Positions 1-9,205 of a stretch of DNA of 17,510 nucleotides are shown piece after piece. The stretch comes from an uncultured Eubacteriales bacterium (GTDB lineage Bacteria > Bacillota > Clostridia > Oscillospirales > QAMX01). The stretch spans positions 1-17,510 of the forward strand of contig CAJLFQ010000045.1 of assembly GCA_905205975.1 (NCBI GenBank). The letters are read 5' to 3'. Both the position numbers and the translations under genes were made by a program. The notes beneath the pieces were generated by a model that worked only from the letters and a program-made list of their open reading frames with translations, made no database searches and had not been told where the DNA came from. Positions within the stretch are counted from its first letter, which is position 1; every line of letters starts with the position of its first letter.

Positions 1-954
1 ACCTATGTTTCTTTCTTCCCACAGCTGATTGCCGGTCCGATCGTTCGGTATATCCAGGTGGAAAAGGAGCTGACGGCGCGGACGCATACGCTTGAGCAAT
101 TTTCAAACGGCATGCAGCGTTTTCTGATCGGTCTTGGGAAAAAGGTTCTGATTGCAAACCTGATGGGCGAAATCGTCAGTACATTTTCCAAGGCGAATGA
201 AAAAACCGTACTTTTTTACTGGCTGTATGCAATCGCCTATACGCTTCAGATCTACTTTGATTTCTCAAGTTATTCCGATATGGCAATCGGATTGGGCGCG
301 ATGTTTGGATTTCGGTTTCCTGAAAACTTCCAGTATCCCTACGTTTCTGTCAGCATCACAGAGTTCTGGCGGCGCTGGCATATGACGCTGTCGCTCTGGT
401 TCCGCGATTATGTTTACATTCCACTGGGCGGAAATCGAGTCTCACTGATCAAGCAGATCCGAAATTTGCTGGTTGTATGGATTTTAACCGGATTCTGGCA
501 CGGCGCCAGCTGGAACTTCCTGTTGTGGGGGCTGTATTTTGGCGTTCTGCTCATCGGTGAAAAGTTTTTGTACGGAAAACTGCTCGAAAAACTGCCCAAA
601 ATTTTCCGCCATGTCTACACGATGCTGGCGGTCATCATTGGATTCGTCCTTTTCAACGCTGCAAATCTGCGGGATGCATGGGCGTGTTTGCGCGCCATGT
701 TCGGATTCGGGCATGTGCCGGTGGTCAATGCAGAAACAATGTATACCCTGCGCAGCAATGCCGGCGTGCTGCTGATGGCGGTCATCGGTGCAACGCCGTT
801 GTGCCGCTCGCTTTGGATGCGCCTGAGATCGATTGGCAAATGGGAACGCGTACTCAATGCGGCAGAGCCGGTTTTTCTGGCTGGCATTCTCTGCGTGGTA
901 ACGGCATTCCTGATCAACGGTTCGTTCAACCCATTTCTCTATTTCCGGTTTTGA
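1..954 (+). CDS. MBOAT family O-acyltransferase (AlgI-like), 5' truncated by window edge
   Basis: Membrane-bound O-acyltransferase that, by family precedent (AlgI, DltB, PatA), passes acetyl groups across the membrane to a secreted or cell-wall polysaccharide. The frame is open from base 1, and the first residues read YVSFFPQLIAGPIVRY, a hallmark MBOAT/AlgI stretch. A GTG at 58 is therefore internal and the true start lies left of the window. Further family marks are DFSSYSDMAIG, EFWRRWHMTLS, FRDYVYIPLGGNR and the conserved active-site histidine in TGFWHGASWN (codon 499-501). Several hydrophobic membrane segments are visible, and the C-terminus ends in the common pattern PFLYFRF. About one third of a typical AlgI is missing. 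The next gene, a DHHW/AlgX-like partner, starts 39 nt downstream, which supports a two-protein surface acetylation system. The acceptor polymer cannot be told from the sequence. Confidence 0.93.
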   Translation, partial: TYVSFFPQLIAGPIVRYIQVEKELTARTHTLEQFSNGMQRFLIGLGKKVLIANLMGEIVSTFSKANEKTVLFYWLYAIAYTLQIYFDFSSYSDMAIGLGAMFGFRFPENFQYPYVSVSITEFWRRWHMTLSLWFRDYVYIPLGGNRVSLIKQIRNLLVVWILTGFWHGASWNFLLWGLYFGVLLIGEKFLYGKLLEKLPKIFRHVYTMLAVIIGFVLFNAANLRDAWACLRAMFGFGHVPVVNAETMYTLRSNAGVLLMAVIGATPLCRSLWMRLRSIGKWERVLNAAEPVFLAGILCVVTAFLINGSFNPFLYFRF

Positions 955-993
955 CGGTATGGAAAACCATTGGCTCACACGGAGGATTTTTAT

Positions 994-2091
994 ATGAATC
1001 AAAAAAAGAAAAATCTGCTGATTTCGATTTTGTTCCCGGTGCTGCTTGCCGGGTTCGGGCTGTTTTTCTTTCTGAAGCCGGATGCAGAGCTTTCCATAAG
1101 CGAACGGCGCAAACTGAAACAAACGCCGGAACTGACGGCAAAAGCGCTGATGGACGGTTCCTATTTCACGGATTTTGAAGCGTATGCCCTGGATCAGTTT
1201 CCAATGCGAGAAACCTTCCGGCGCATCAATGCGTTTTATCGGTTTCGTATGCTTGGTCAGAAGGATACCAACAAAATCTATCTCGTCGGAGATCAGGCGA
1301 GCAAGCTGGAATACCCGATGAATGAGACGTATGTCTTGGGCGCCGCAAAAAAATTCAATGCGCTCTATGAGCGGTATCTCTCCGGCATGCGCGTCTATTA
1401 CAGTGTGATTCCGGATAAGAACTATTTTCTGGCAAAGAAAAATGGCTACCCATCGATGGATTACCAGCAGTTGACTCAAATAATGCAGGAAAACACCCGG
1501 AATATGACGTATCTGGACCTCTTCTCGAGCCTGACCATTGATGACTACTACCGGACAGACACGCATTGGAAACAGGATCGGTTGTCTAATGTCTTGGCAG
1601 CTCTCGGGGACGGGATGGGATTCGAAGCGCCCGATTTATCCACATGGCAGGCAAATACGTATACGCCGTTTTACGGTGTGTACTGCGGTCAGGCTGCCTT
1701 GCCGATCGGAAGTGACACACTGACATATTTGACCGGTGATGCAGTAAACAATGCGTCGGTCTGGAATTATGAAACCAACCGGGAAGAATCGGTCTACCCG
1801 CTGGAGAAACTGAATGGTATGGACCCGTATGATGTCTTTTTGGGCGGAGCTGCCCCGCTTCTAAAGATTACAAGTCCGAAAGGCGATCCGGCGAAAAAGT
1901 TGATCCTTTTCCGGGATTCCTACGGTTCCAGCCTAACGCCCCTGCTGCTGGAAGCGTATTCCGAAATCTGGCTTGTGGATATCCGCTATATTTCTTCAGA
2001 ACTGCTCGGAACATATATCGACTTTTCAGATCAAGATGTGCTTTTCCTCTATTCAACCATGGTCATCAACAACAGCCCCATGCTGAAATAG
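994..2091 (+). CDS. DHHW family / AlgX-like SGNH-fold protein
   Basis: Predicted extracytoplasmic, membrane-anchored protein of the DHHW family, related to AlgX/AlgJ, which usually works with an MBOAT acyltransferase to acetylate surface polysaccharide. Of 365 residues, the first ~25 form a Lys-rich start plus one hydrophobic segment (signal anchor). YYRTDTHWK is the DHHW-type motif (here DTHW), and LFRDSYGSSL near the C-terminus holds the likely SGNH Ser. I chose ATG 994 because GGAGG at 981-985 sits 8 nt before it; an upstream in-frame TTG at 970 has no ribosome site. It follows the MBOAT gene by 39 nt on the same strand, so the two are probably co-transcribed. A hairpin follows the stop by about 70 nt. 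The family assignment is firm from motifs and context; enzymatic activity and acceptor are inferred. Confidence 0.88.
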   Translation: MNQKKKNLLISILFPVLLAGFGLFFFLKPDAELSISERRKLKQTPELTAKALMDGSYFTDFEAYALDQFPMRETFRRINAFYRFRMLGQKDTNKIYLVGDQASKLEYPMNETYVLGAAKKFNALYERYLSGMRVYYSVIPDKNYFLAKKNGYPSMDYQQLTQIMQENTRNMTYLDLFSSLTIDDYYRTDTHWKQDRLSNVLAALGDGMGFEAPDLSTWQANTYTPFYGVYCGQAALPIGSDTLTYLTGDAVNNASVWNYETNREESVYPLEKLNGMDPYDVFLGGAAPLLKITSPKGDPAKKLILFRDSYGSSLTPLLLEAYSEIWLVDIRYISSELLGTYIDFSDQDVLFLYSTMVINNSPMLK

Positions 2092-2163
2092 CCGAATAAC
2101 AACCGGAATGCGAATCATTTCTGCGGGACTCTGTTGAAGATTTGTTTGCATCGAACTTTGAAC

Positions 2164-2201
2164 AAAGGAACGCCGTGTTTTACAAAACACGGCGTTCCTT
2201 T
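2164..2201 (+). terminator. 18-bp perfect hairpin after the acetylation genes
   Basis: The arms 2164-2181 and 2184-2201 are perfectly complementary, starting AAAGGAACGCCG and folding back through an A/T-rich apex. It lies about 70 nt after the DHHW gene stop and before the next promoter, where a terminator is expected. No clean U-tract follows on the plus strand beyond the three T of the stem itself, so it may act weakly, in both directions, or as an mRNA 3'-end stabiliser. The rest of 2092-2427 holds only A/T-rich spacer, the promoter at 2317-2345 and the 5' UTR of the small peptide gene. Confidence 0.65.
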
Positions 2202-2316
2202 GCGATACAGCGGTCATTTCTATATGAAAGCAAAGATTGGACAAAGGGAAACGATCTGCTGAAACCACCGAACGACAAAAAAGACTGAAAAGATGATACA
2301 TTTTTTTTGAGAATAC

Positions 2317-2345
2317 TTGACGAAATTCTAACTGTATGGTATACT
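2317..2345 (+). promoter_or_regulatory. Sigma-70/SigA promoter of the Cys-rich peptide unit
   Basis: TTGACG at 2317-2322, a 17-nt spacer, and TATACT at 2340-2345: near-consensus -35 and -10 boxes at ideal spacing, preceded by a run of eight T (2301-2308). Expected transcription start is about 2352, giving a 5' UTR of roughly 75 nt before the peptide start at 2428. No other strong promoter is obvious before the exporter gene, so it probably serves the whole 2428-5032 unit. Confidence 0.75.
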
Positions 2346-2427
2346 GAATATGCGGTTTGCAATGTGCAGCTTATATGACAGTTATCACGAAGCACTCACC
2401 GAAGCTATCCGAAGAAAGGAATATTCT

Positions 2428-2622
2428 ATGGAAATCTTTTCAGAACACGTTTATCAGGAGTGCGCAGCGAAAACAAAGTGTCCGCCGTGTGGAAGCCGAT
2501 CGAAGTGCGGTTGTCACACGATTTGCCCTTGTAAAAGTGATTCGACCGGAGATTCGTGCCGAAAAACAACCGGGAAACAGGCGGTCAAAGTTGTAGTTCA
2601 TGTGAAGCAACGCCGTCGATGA
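2428..2622 (+). CDS. Small Cys-rich peptide (8 Cys in 64 aa), candidate RiPP precursor
   Basis: Sixty-four residues with eight cysteines packed into residues 12-45: spacing C-x5-C-x2-C-x5-C-x-C-x3-C-x-C-x8-C. An acidic/polar N-terminal leader-like part (MEIFSEHVYQ) precedes this core, and a basic tail follows. AAAGGA at 2415-2420 stands 7 nt before ATG 2428, and a strong promoter lies about 75 nt further up, so I trust this start over the longer in-frame ATG at 2350, which lies at the predicted transcription start. It is followed by a SPASM-domain ORF and a peptide-type ABC exporter; that trio is the usual make-up of Cys-rich, radical-SAM-modified peptide loci (ranthipeptide/sactipeptide type). 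I do not recognise the peptide family itself. A metal-binding small protein is the main alternative. A second Cys-rich frame overlaps its 3' end (see findings), so an indel may have changed the tail. Confidence 0.6.
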   Translation: MEIFSEHVYQECAAKTKCPPCGSRSKCGCHTICPCKSDSTGDSCRKTTGKQAVKVVVHVKQRRR

Positions 2623-2625
2623 ACT

Positions 2626-3021
2626 GTGCAGAATGCCAGCAGTTTTGCGTGCATTTCGTTTGGAAAAATGCACGCAAAACGGCGCGGGACAGACGGCAAG
2701 CTGAGAAAATGCAACGAAGAAGATGAGAAATGCGACCGCTTCAACATCGTCGGAACGGTCGAAAACGGGGTCATCGAACTGGATATAAACCGATGGAGCC
2801 GATTTGTGCTGCCTGCCGGATGCGCATCACTGCCGAAGCGGTGTGAAGCGTGCGTGTATCTGCCGATTTGTTTCGCACAAGGCTGCCCGAAATCCAGAAT
2901 TCAAAACGATGAAAACACCTGTCCGCGAGATTTTACCATTATGCCGGAAGTCCTGCTGAATAAGTACCGCTTCTGGAAGAAAAAACATACGCAACAGCAC
3001 AATGGAGGGTTCAAGCAATGA
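2626..3021 (+). CDS. SPASM-domain remnant of a radical SAM peptide maturase (N-terminal domain missing)
   Basis: The 131-residue frame carries the C-terminal iron-sulfur part of a radical SAM/SPASM peptide-modifying enzyme: TDGKLRKC opens the domain (the usual 'DG-x-x-x-x-C' entry), then a short strand region, then C-x2-C-x5-C-x4-C with the diagnostic core CEACVYLPICFAQGC, and a last Cys in ENTCPRD. There is no radical SAM CX3CX2C motif here or in any frame of 2092-2668, so the catalytic half of roughly 300 residues is absent. The start is uncertain: GTG 2626 or ATG 2668, neither with a good ribosome site. The stop overlaps the exporter start as ATGA (3018-3021), and the exporter's GGAGGG (3004-3009) lies inside it, so the 3' end looks native. 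Most likely a gene whose 5' part was deleted with the junction near 2680-2690; a standalone SPASM partner protein is the alternative. Confidence 0.6.
   Translation: MQNASSFACISFGKMHAKRRGTDGKLRKCNEEDEKCDRFNIVGTVENGVIELDINRWSRFVLPAGCASLPKRCEACVYLPICFAQGCPKSRIQNDENTCPRDFTIMPEVLLNKYRFWKKKHTQQHNGGFKQ
2642..2680 (+). promoter_or_regulatory. 15-bp perfect hairpin between peptide gene and SPASM ORF
   Basis: The arms 2642-2656 and 2666-2680 (GTTTTGCGTGCATTT and its exact complement) enclose a 9-nt loop. It begins 20 nt after the peptide stop. No U-tract follows; the sequence turns to GGCGCGGG. Hairpins between a RiPP precursor and its maturase commonly set the ratio of the two transcripts by partial termination or by protecting the upstream 3' end. 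Here it could do that or be the relic of a terminator whose T-run was lost. The right arm also contains the ATG at 2668. Confidence 0.55.
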
Positions 3022-4868
3022 AAAAACCGTCTATCAAAACATGGTGGAAAAAGACAAAACGCCGGATATCCAACTGTATGCTGATGCTGCGCTGTGTGCA
3101 GCAGGGGGATCGGCGGTTGATTCCGCTGAAAATGCTGGCCATTCTGCTCACCACGGCGGCAACCTATTTTAACGCCATGTACCTGAAATGGATCATCGAT
3201 TTTATCGGCGACGCAATCAAAGGCAATGCCGGAGACTATCTGCGCGATTTTCTCTGGCTGATCATTGTTCTTCAGGTGATTCGACTGCTCTTCGCACTGG
3301 GACATAACCTGCTGGGCAATGCAATCATCCCGCGGCGCGAGTACCGCATGAAAAACGAGCTCCAAAACCTCTTCATCCGAAAGGCCATGAAGCAGGATTT
3401 GTCACGCTATGAAGACTTTAAGTTCTACGACAGCTACACGAAAACTGTGCGCTATGCCGATACCAAGGCGCTGGAGATTCTGAATCTCGTTTGTCAAATG
3501 ATTGAGAACTTATTCAGCTTCTTCGCCATTCTGTCGCTGGTCGCCGTACTGGACGCGACTGTTCTGATTCTCTGCGCGGTCATGGTTATTGCGGATATTA
3601 TTTTCAACCACTTCAATTTCAAATACAACACGGAACAGTATGAAGCGGAAGAAACGGTAAATCGCACAACGGAATACATCAAAAAAGCGGCGCATCACAG
3701 AGAGTACACAAAAGAAGTGCGAACGTTCCAACTGTCCAAATTCCTGATTGACAAGCTCAATCTGACCTTCTTGAAACGGTTTGCAATCTATAAGCGAATC
3801 AACACGAAATTTGTGCGGGCGCAGATTCTGTATCACGTTTTTAGCCTTTTGCTGCCCACGGCTGCGCTGATTTTCTACTGCGGGTATCAGGTTTTCAACG
3901 GGCACATTTCGCTCGGCAGTTTTATCGTCTTGTATGCCAACGCGTTCAGCGTGACCGATTACTTATCCTCAGTTACCTTAAAGCTCTCGCAGCTGACGTT
4001 TGAAGGCGATTATTATATCGAAAAACTGCGGAGAATGCTCGAGTATTCCGGTGAAATCGAAAGCAAAGAAGATGGCAAGACGCTCGACCACATCGATTCA
4101 ATTGCCTTCTCACACGTTTCTTTCCATTATCCGGATCATGAACAGATGGTCTTGGAAGATGTCTCCTTTGAGATTGACAGCCGTGAACACATTGCTTTGG
4201 TCGGACGAAACGGCGCAGGCAAATCGACCATTATCAAGCTGATCCTGCGCTTGTACGACGTGACCGATGGAGAGATTCTGATCAACGGCGTCAATATCAA
4301 GGAGTATACCATCAGCTCCGTGCGGGATGCTTTCTCTGCTGTACAGCAGGATTTCCAGCTCTTTGACTTCACCGTCCGTGAAAATCTCTGTCTGGGTCAG
4401 ACAGTGCCAGAACAGAAAATAAAAGATGCACTGGCTTTTGCCGGCATCGAAAAACGGATCGAGCGCAGCGCCAACGGAATCGATACATCGATTGGGCGCA
4501 GCTTTGACCCGGAAGGTGAAAGCTTCTCCGGCGGCGAAATGCAGAAGCTTGCCATTGCCAGAGCGCAGGTTCGCGAGAGCTTCTGCTATATCTGGGACGA
4601 AGCCAACAGCGCGCTTGACCCGTTTGCAGAGGCAGCACTGAATCAAAAGATTCTGGATGAAAACAAGGATAAGATGATGATTATCGTCTCCCACCGTCTG
4701 ACAACTGCTGTCGGTGCAACGCGGATTATTCACATCGAATACGGCAAGTTGGTCGGCGTGGGCAGTCATGAACAACTGATGCAGGAAGATGAATGCTATC
4801 GGGAAATGTTCATGTGTCAGGCAAAAGCCTATCAGGCACATCAGGATAACCTGCAATATGAAAAATAA
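3018..4868 (+). CDS. ABC exporter, fused permease and ATPase (peptide-export type)
   Basis: Type IV ABC exporter half-transporter, 616 residues, expected to act as a homodimer in the membrane and, from context, to export the modified small peptide. The N-terminal ~340 residues form the six-helix membrane domain; no C39 peptidase domain precedes it, so leader cleavage would need another protease. The ATPase domain has Walker A GRNGAGKST (396-404), a Q-loop near AVQQDFQ, signature SFSGGEMQK (502-510), Walker B with D527 and catalytic E528 in YIWDEANSALD, and the switch His559 in VSHRLTT; all catalytic residues are present. Walker B reads WDEANS rather than the common LDEPTS, seen in peptide/bacteriocin exporter branches. 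GGAGGG lies 8 nt before ATG 3018, which overlaps the preceding stop. The gene looks intact even though its upstream maturase is not. Confidence 0.9.
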   Translation: MKKPSIKTWWKKTKRRISNCMLMLRCVQQGDRRLIPLKMLAILLTTAATYFNAMYLKWIIDFIGDAIKGNAGDYLRDFLWLIIVLQVIRLLFALGHNLLGNAIIPRREYRMKNELQNLFIRKAMKQDLSRYEDFKFYDSYTKTVRYADTKALEILNLVCQMIENLFSFFAILSLVAVLDATVLILCAVMVIADIIFNHFNFKYNTEQYEAEETVNRTTEYIKKAAHHREYTKEVRTFQLSKFLIDKLNLTFLKRFAIYKRINTKFVRAQILYHVFSLLLPTAALIFYCGYQVFNGHISLGSFIVLYANAFSVTDYLSSVTLKLSQLTFEGDYYIEKLRRMLEYSGEIESKEDGKTLDHIDSIAFSHVSFHYPDHEQMVLEDVSFEIDSREHIALVGRNGAGKSTIIKLILRLYDVTDGEILINGVNIKEYTISSVRDAFSAVQQDFQLFDFTVRENLCLGQTVPEQKIKDALAFAGIEKRIERSANGIDTSIGRSFDPEGESFSGGEMQKLAIARAQVRESFCYIWDEANSALDPFAEAALNQKILDENKDKMMIIVSHRLTTAVGATRIIHIEYGKLVGVGSHEQLMQEDECYREMFMCQAKAYQAHQDNLQYEK

Positions 4869-5032
4869 CGAAACGGAATCAGTCTACCGGTTTTATCGCT
4901 ATTGTCTCCGTTCGGATTTTGACATTGGCGAACGCATGGATGAGACAGGATACGATTTGACGTTATTTAAATGACCTTGCCTATCTGGAAGATCAATACC
5001 CGCAGATTCTCGCATCCGTTCTCGATGCTTGA
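4858..5032 (+). pseudogene. Short ORF after the exporter, split by a +1 frameshift
   Basis: ATG 4858 overlaps the exporter's last 11 nt and opens a 38-codon frame (MKNNETESVYRFYRYCLRS...) that ends at TGA 4972-4974. A +1 shift at that TGA continues into a well-formed, protein-like tail, DLAYLEDQYPQILASVLDA, ending at TGA 5030-5032. The two halves together would be about 57 residues, acidic and helical-looking. I do not recognise the family. A single-base indel (decay or sequencing error) is the simplest reading; the context AAA TGA C recalls the prfB +1 recoding site but lacks its Shine-Dalgarno-like stimulator. A weak AGGA at 4843-4846 and stop-start overlap suggest translational coupling to the exporter. 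Confidence 0.4.
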
Positions 5033-5071
5033 GAAACCATGCACTCCCCTGCCGCCCTCTATGAATGATTC

Positions 5072-5107
5072 AGGCAAAGGCGCAGCAACAATGCTGCGCC
5101 TTTGCCT
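5072..5107 (+). terminator. Terminator of the peptide/exporter unit
   Basis: A 16-bp perfect stem, arms 5072-5087 and 5092-5107 (AGGCAAAGGCGCAGCA), with tetraloop ACAA. The descending arm ends GCCTTTGCCTTTA. It lies 40 nt after the last stop of the exporter unit, oriented to end plus-strand transcription before the convergent oxidoreductase gene. Confidence 0.8.
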
Positions 5108-5131
5108 TTACAACAAGCCAACCAAAACAAA

Positions 5132-5176
5132 GAAAAGCCCCGCGGCCAGCGAAAAATGCTGACCGCGGGGCTTTTA
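5132..5176 (-). terminator. Terminator of the pyruvate:ferredoxin oxidoreductase gene
   Basis: A 15-bp stem, arms 5136-5150 and 5158-5172 (GC-rich AGCCCCGCGG core), with a 7-nt loop. It is flanked by AAAA and TTTT, so it can end transcription either way. The one imperfect position forms a G-U pair in minus-strand RNA but a C-A mismatch in plus-strand RNA, which points to the minus-strand gene as its main client. It begins about 20 nt after that gene's stop. Confidence 0.88.
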
Positions 5177-5195
5177 AATTCTGGAGAATTCAGAA

Positions 5196-8816
<3,621 letters not shown>

Positions 8817-8944
8817 TGTGTATATTCCTCCTAATTGTAAGATATCATGGAGATTTGCCGGTTGAAAACCGAACACGCAAAGAAGAGGCACCCTACCCGG
8901 CTTTCTCACTCAGCTGGATTGACCCGGGACTCTCCTCTACGCTG
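8817..8944 (-). promoter_or_regulatory. Structured 5' leader of the pyruvate:ferredoxin oxidoreductase mRNA
   Basis: The predicted leader is about 128 nt. In transcript orientation its 5' part starts GAGGAGAGUCCCGGG and returns as GCCGGGUAGGGUGCCUC: an outer GAGG/CCUC stem, an asymmetric internal loop, then CCCGG/CCGGG closing a ~23-nt loop. A second small hairpin, CGGUU-UUC-AACCG, follows, then the AGGAGG site. No U-tract lies between, so any control would be at translation or mRNA stability rather than by termination. I could not match it to a riboswitch class I know. Confidence 0.4.
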
Positions 8945-8950
8945 TTCTAT

Positions 8951-8979
8951 ATTATACATTTTTTCCAGCCGTTTGTAAA
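8951..8979 (-). promoter_or_regulatory. Promoter of the pyruvate:ferredoxin oxidoreductase gene
   Basis: Read on the minus strand: -35 TTTACA (8979-8974), a 17-nt spacer, and -10 TATAAT (8956-8951, perfect consensus). Expected start is near 8944. This is a strong housekeeping promoter, in keeping with a high-flux catabolic enzyme. The palindrome at 8969-8982 covers its -35 box. Confidence 0.8.
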
Positions 8980-8982
8980 CGG
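8969..8982. promoter_or_regulatory. Perfect palindrome CCGTTTGTAAACGG over the -35 box (candidate operator)
   Basis: Six-base arms CCGTTT and AAACGG around a central GT, perfectly symmetric, wholly overlapping the -35 hexamer of the oxidoreductase promoter. The position is that expected for a repressor operator. TGTAAACG matches only one half of a CcpA cre site, and the sequence is not the TTGTTAA-type Rex operator, so the regulator is unassigned. Confidence 0.4.
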
Positions 8983-9000
8983 GTTTGGTGAAATAATTCG

Positions 9001-9029
9001 TGGATTTTCGAGGGGAAATATGGTATAAT
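9001..9029 (+). promoter_or_regulatory. Promoter of the ApgM-type mutase gene
   Basis: -10 TATAAT at 9024-9029 with an extended TGG immediately before it (9021-9023), a 17-nt spacer, and a poor -35 TGGATT (9001-9006). The extended -10 probably compensates for the weak -35. Expected start is near 9036, leaving a leader of about 170 nt. With the minus-strand promoter at 8951-8979 it forms a divergent promoter pair in the 389-nt gap between the two genes. Confidence 0.65.
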
Positions 9030-9145
9030 CATACTGCGGGAGATTTTTCAATCGCCGGATACATGCATGATCCGCTTTTTGGGTCGGCGTATCTGGGCTT
9101 GCAGCAGGATGCATTGCTGAAACTGCTGTGGATCTCCAGCCGCTT

Positions 9146-9183
9146 CCGGCGCCGTTGCCGGGGCGCTGCAGCGCCGCTTTTTT
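9146..9183 (+). terminator. Attenuator-like hairpins just upstream of the mutase RBS
   Basis: A short GC-rich hairpin GGCGC-TGCA-GCGCC (9162-9175) is followed by GC and six T (9178-9183): an intrinsic-terminator shape ending 5 nt before the AGGAAGGA site. An adjacent hairpin, CCGGC/GCCGG (9146-9150 with 9157-9161), abuts it. GCGCC at 9149-9153 could instead pair with GGCGC at 9162-9166 and prevent the terminator, so alternate folds exist. The stem is only 5 bp, so efficiency is uncertain. Confidence 0.45.
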
Positions 9184-9205
9184 GCGGCAGGAAGGACAAG
9201 TACCT

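Noticed and set aside
484..1566. 360-codon minus-strand frame across the MBOAT and DHHW genes
   Set aside because: It spans the junction of two well-supported plus-strand genes and its translation is low-complexity, His/Gln/Arg-rich, with no motif. Minus-strand frames within the exporter (for example 4110-4856) were dropped for the same reason.
2350..2427. N-terminal extension of the Cys-rich peptide from ATG 2350
   Set aside because: That ATG is at or before the predicted transcription start and has no RBS, whereas ATG 2428 has AAAGGA at 7 nt.
2428..2622. CHTICPC in the small peptide as a radical SAM CX3CX2C motif
   Set aside because: The spacing is CX3CX1C and there is no surrounding TIM-barrel sequence; the peptide is too short to be an enzyme.
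8880..8944. Resemblance of the PFOR leader (GAGGAGAGUCC ... AGGGUGCC) to the conserved 5' part of RNase P RNA
   Set aside because: The element is only ~60 nt, lacks the rest of the RNase P core, and sits in an mRNA leader. The likeness is short and probably accidental.
8817..9205. TPP riboswitch, T-box or Rex operator between the divergent genes
   Set aside because: None of the conserved elements (TPP CUGAGA/ACCUGAUCUGG order, T-box AGGGUGGNACCGCG, Rex TTGTTAA half-sites) is present in proper arrangement.
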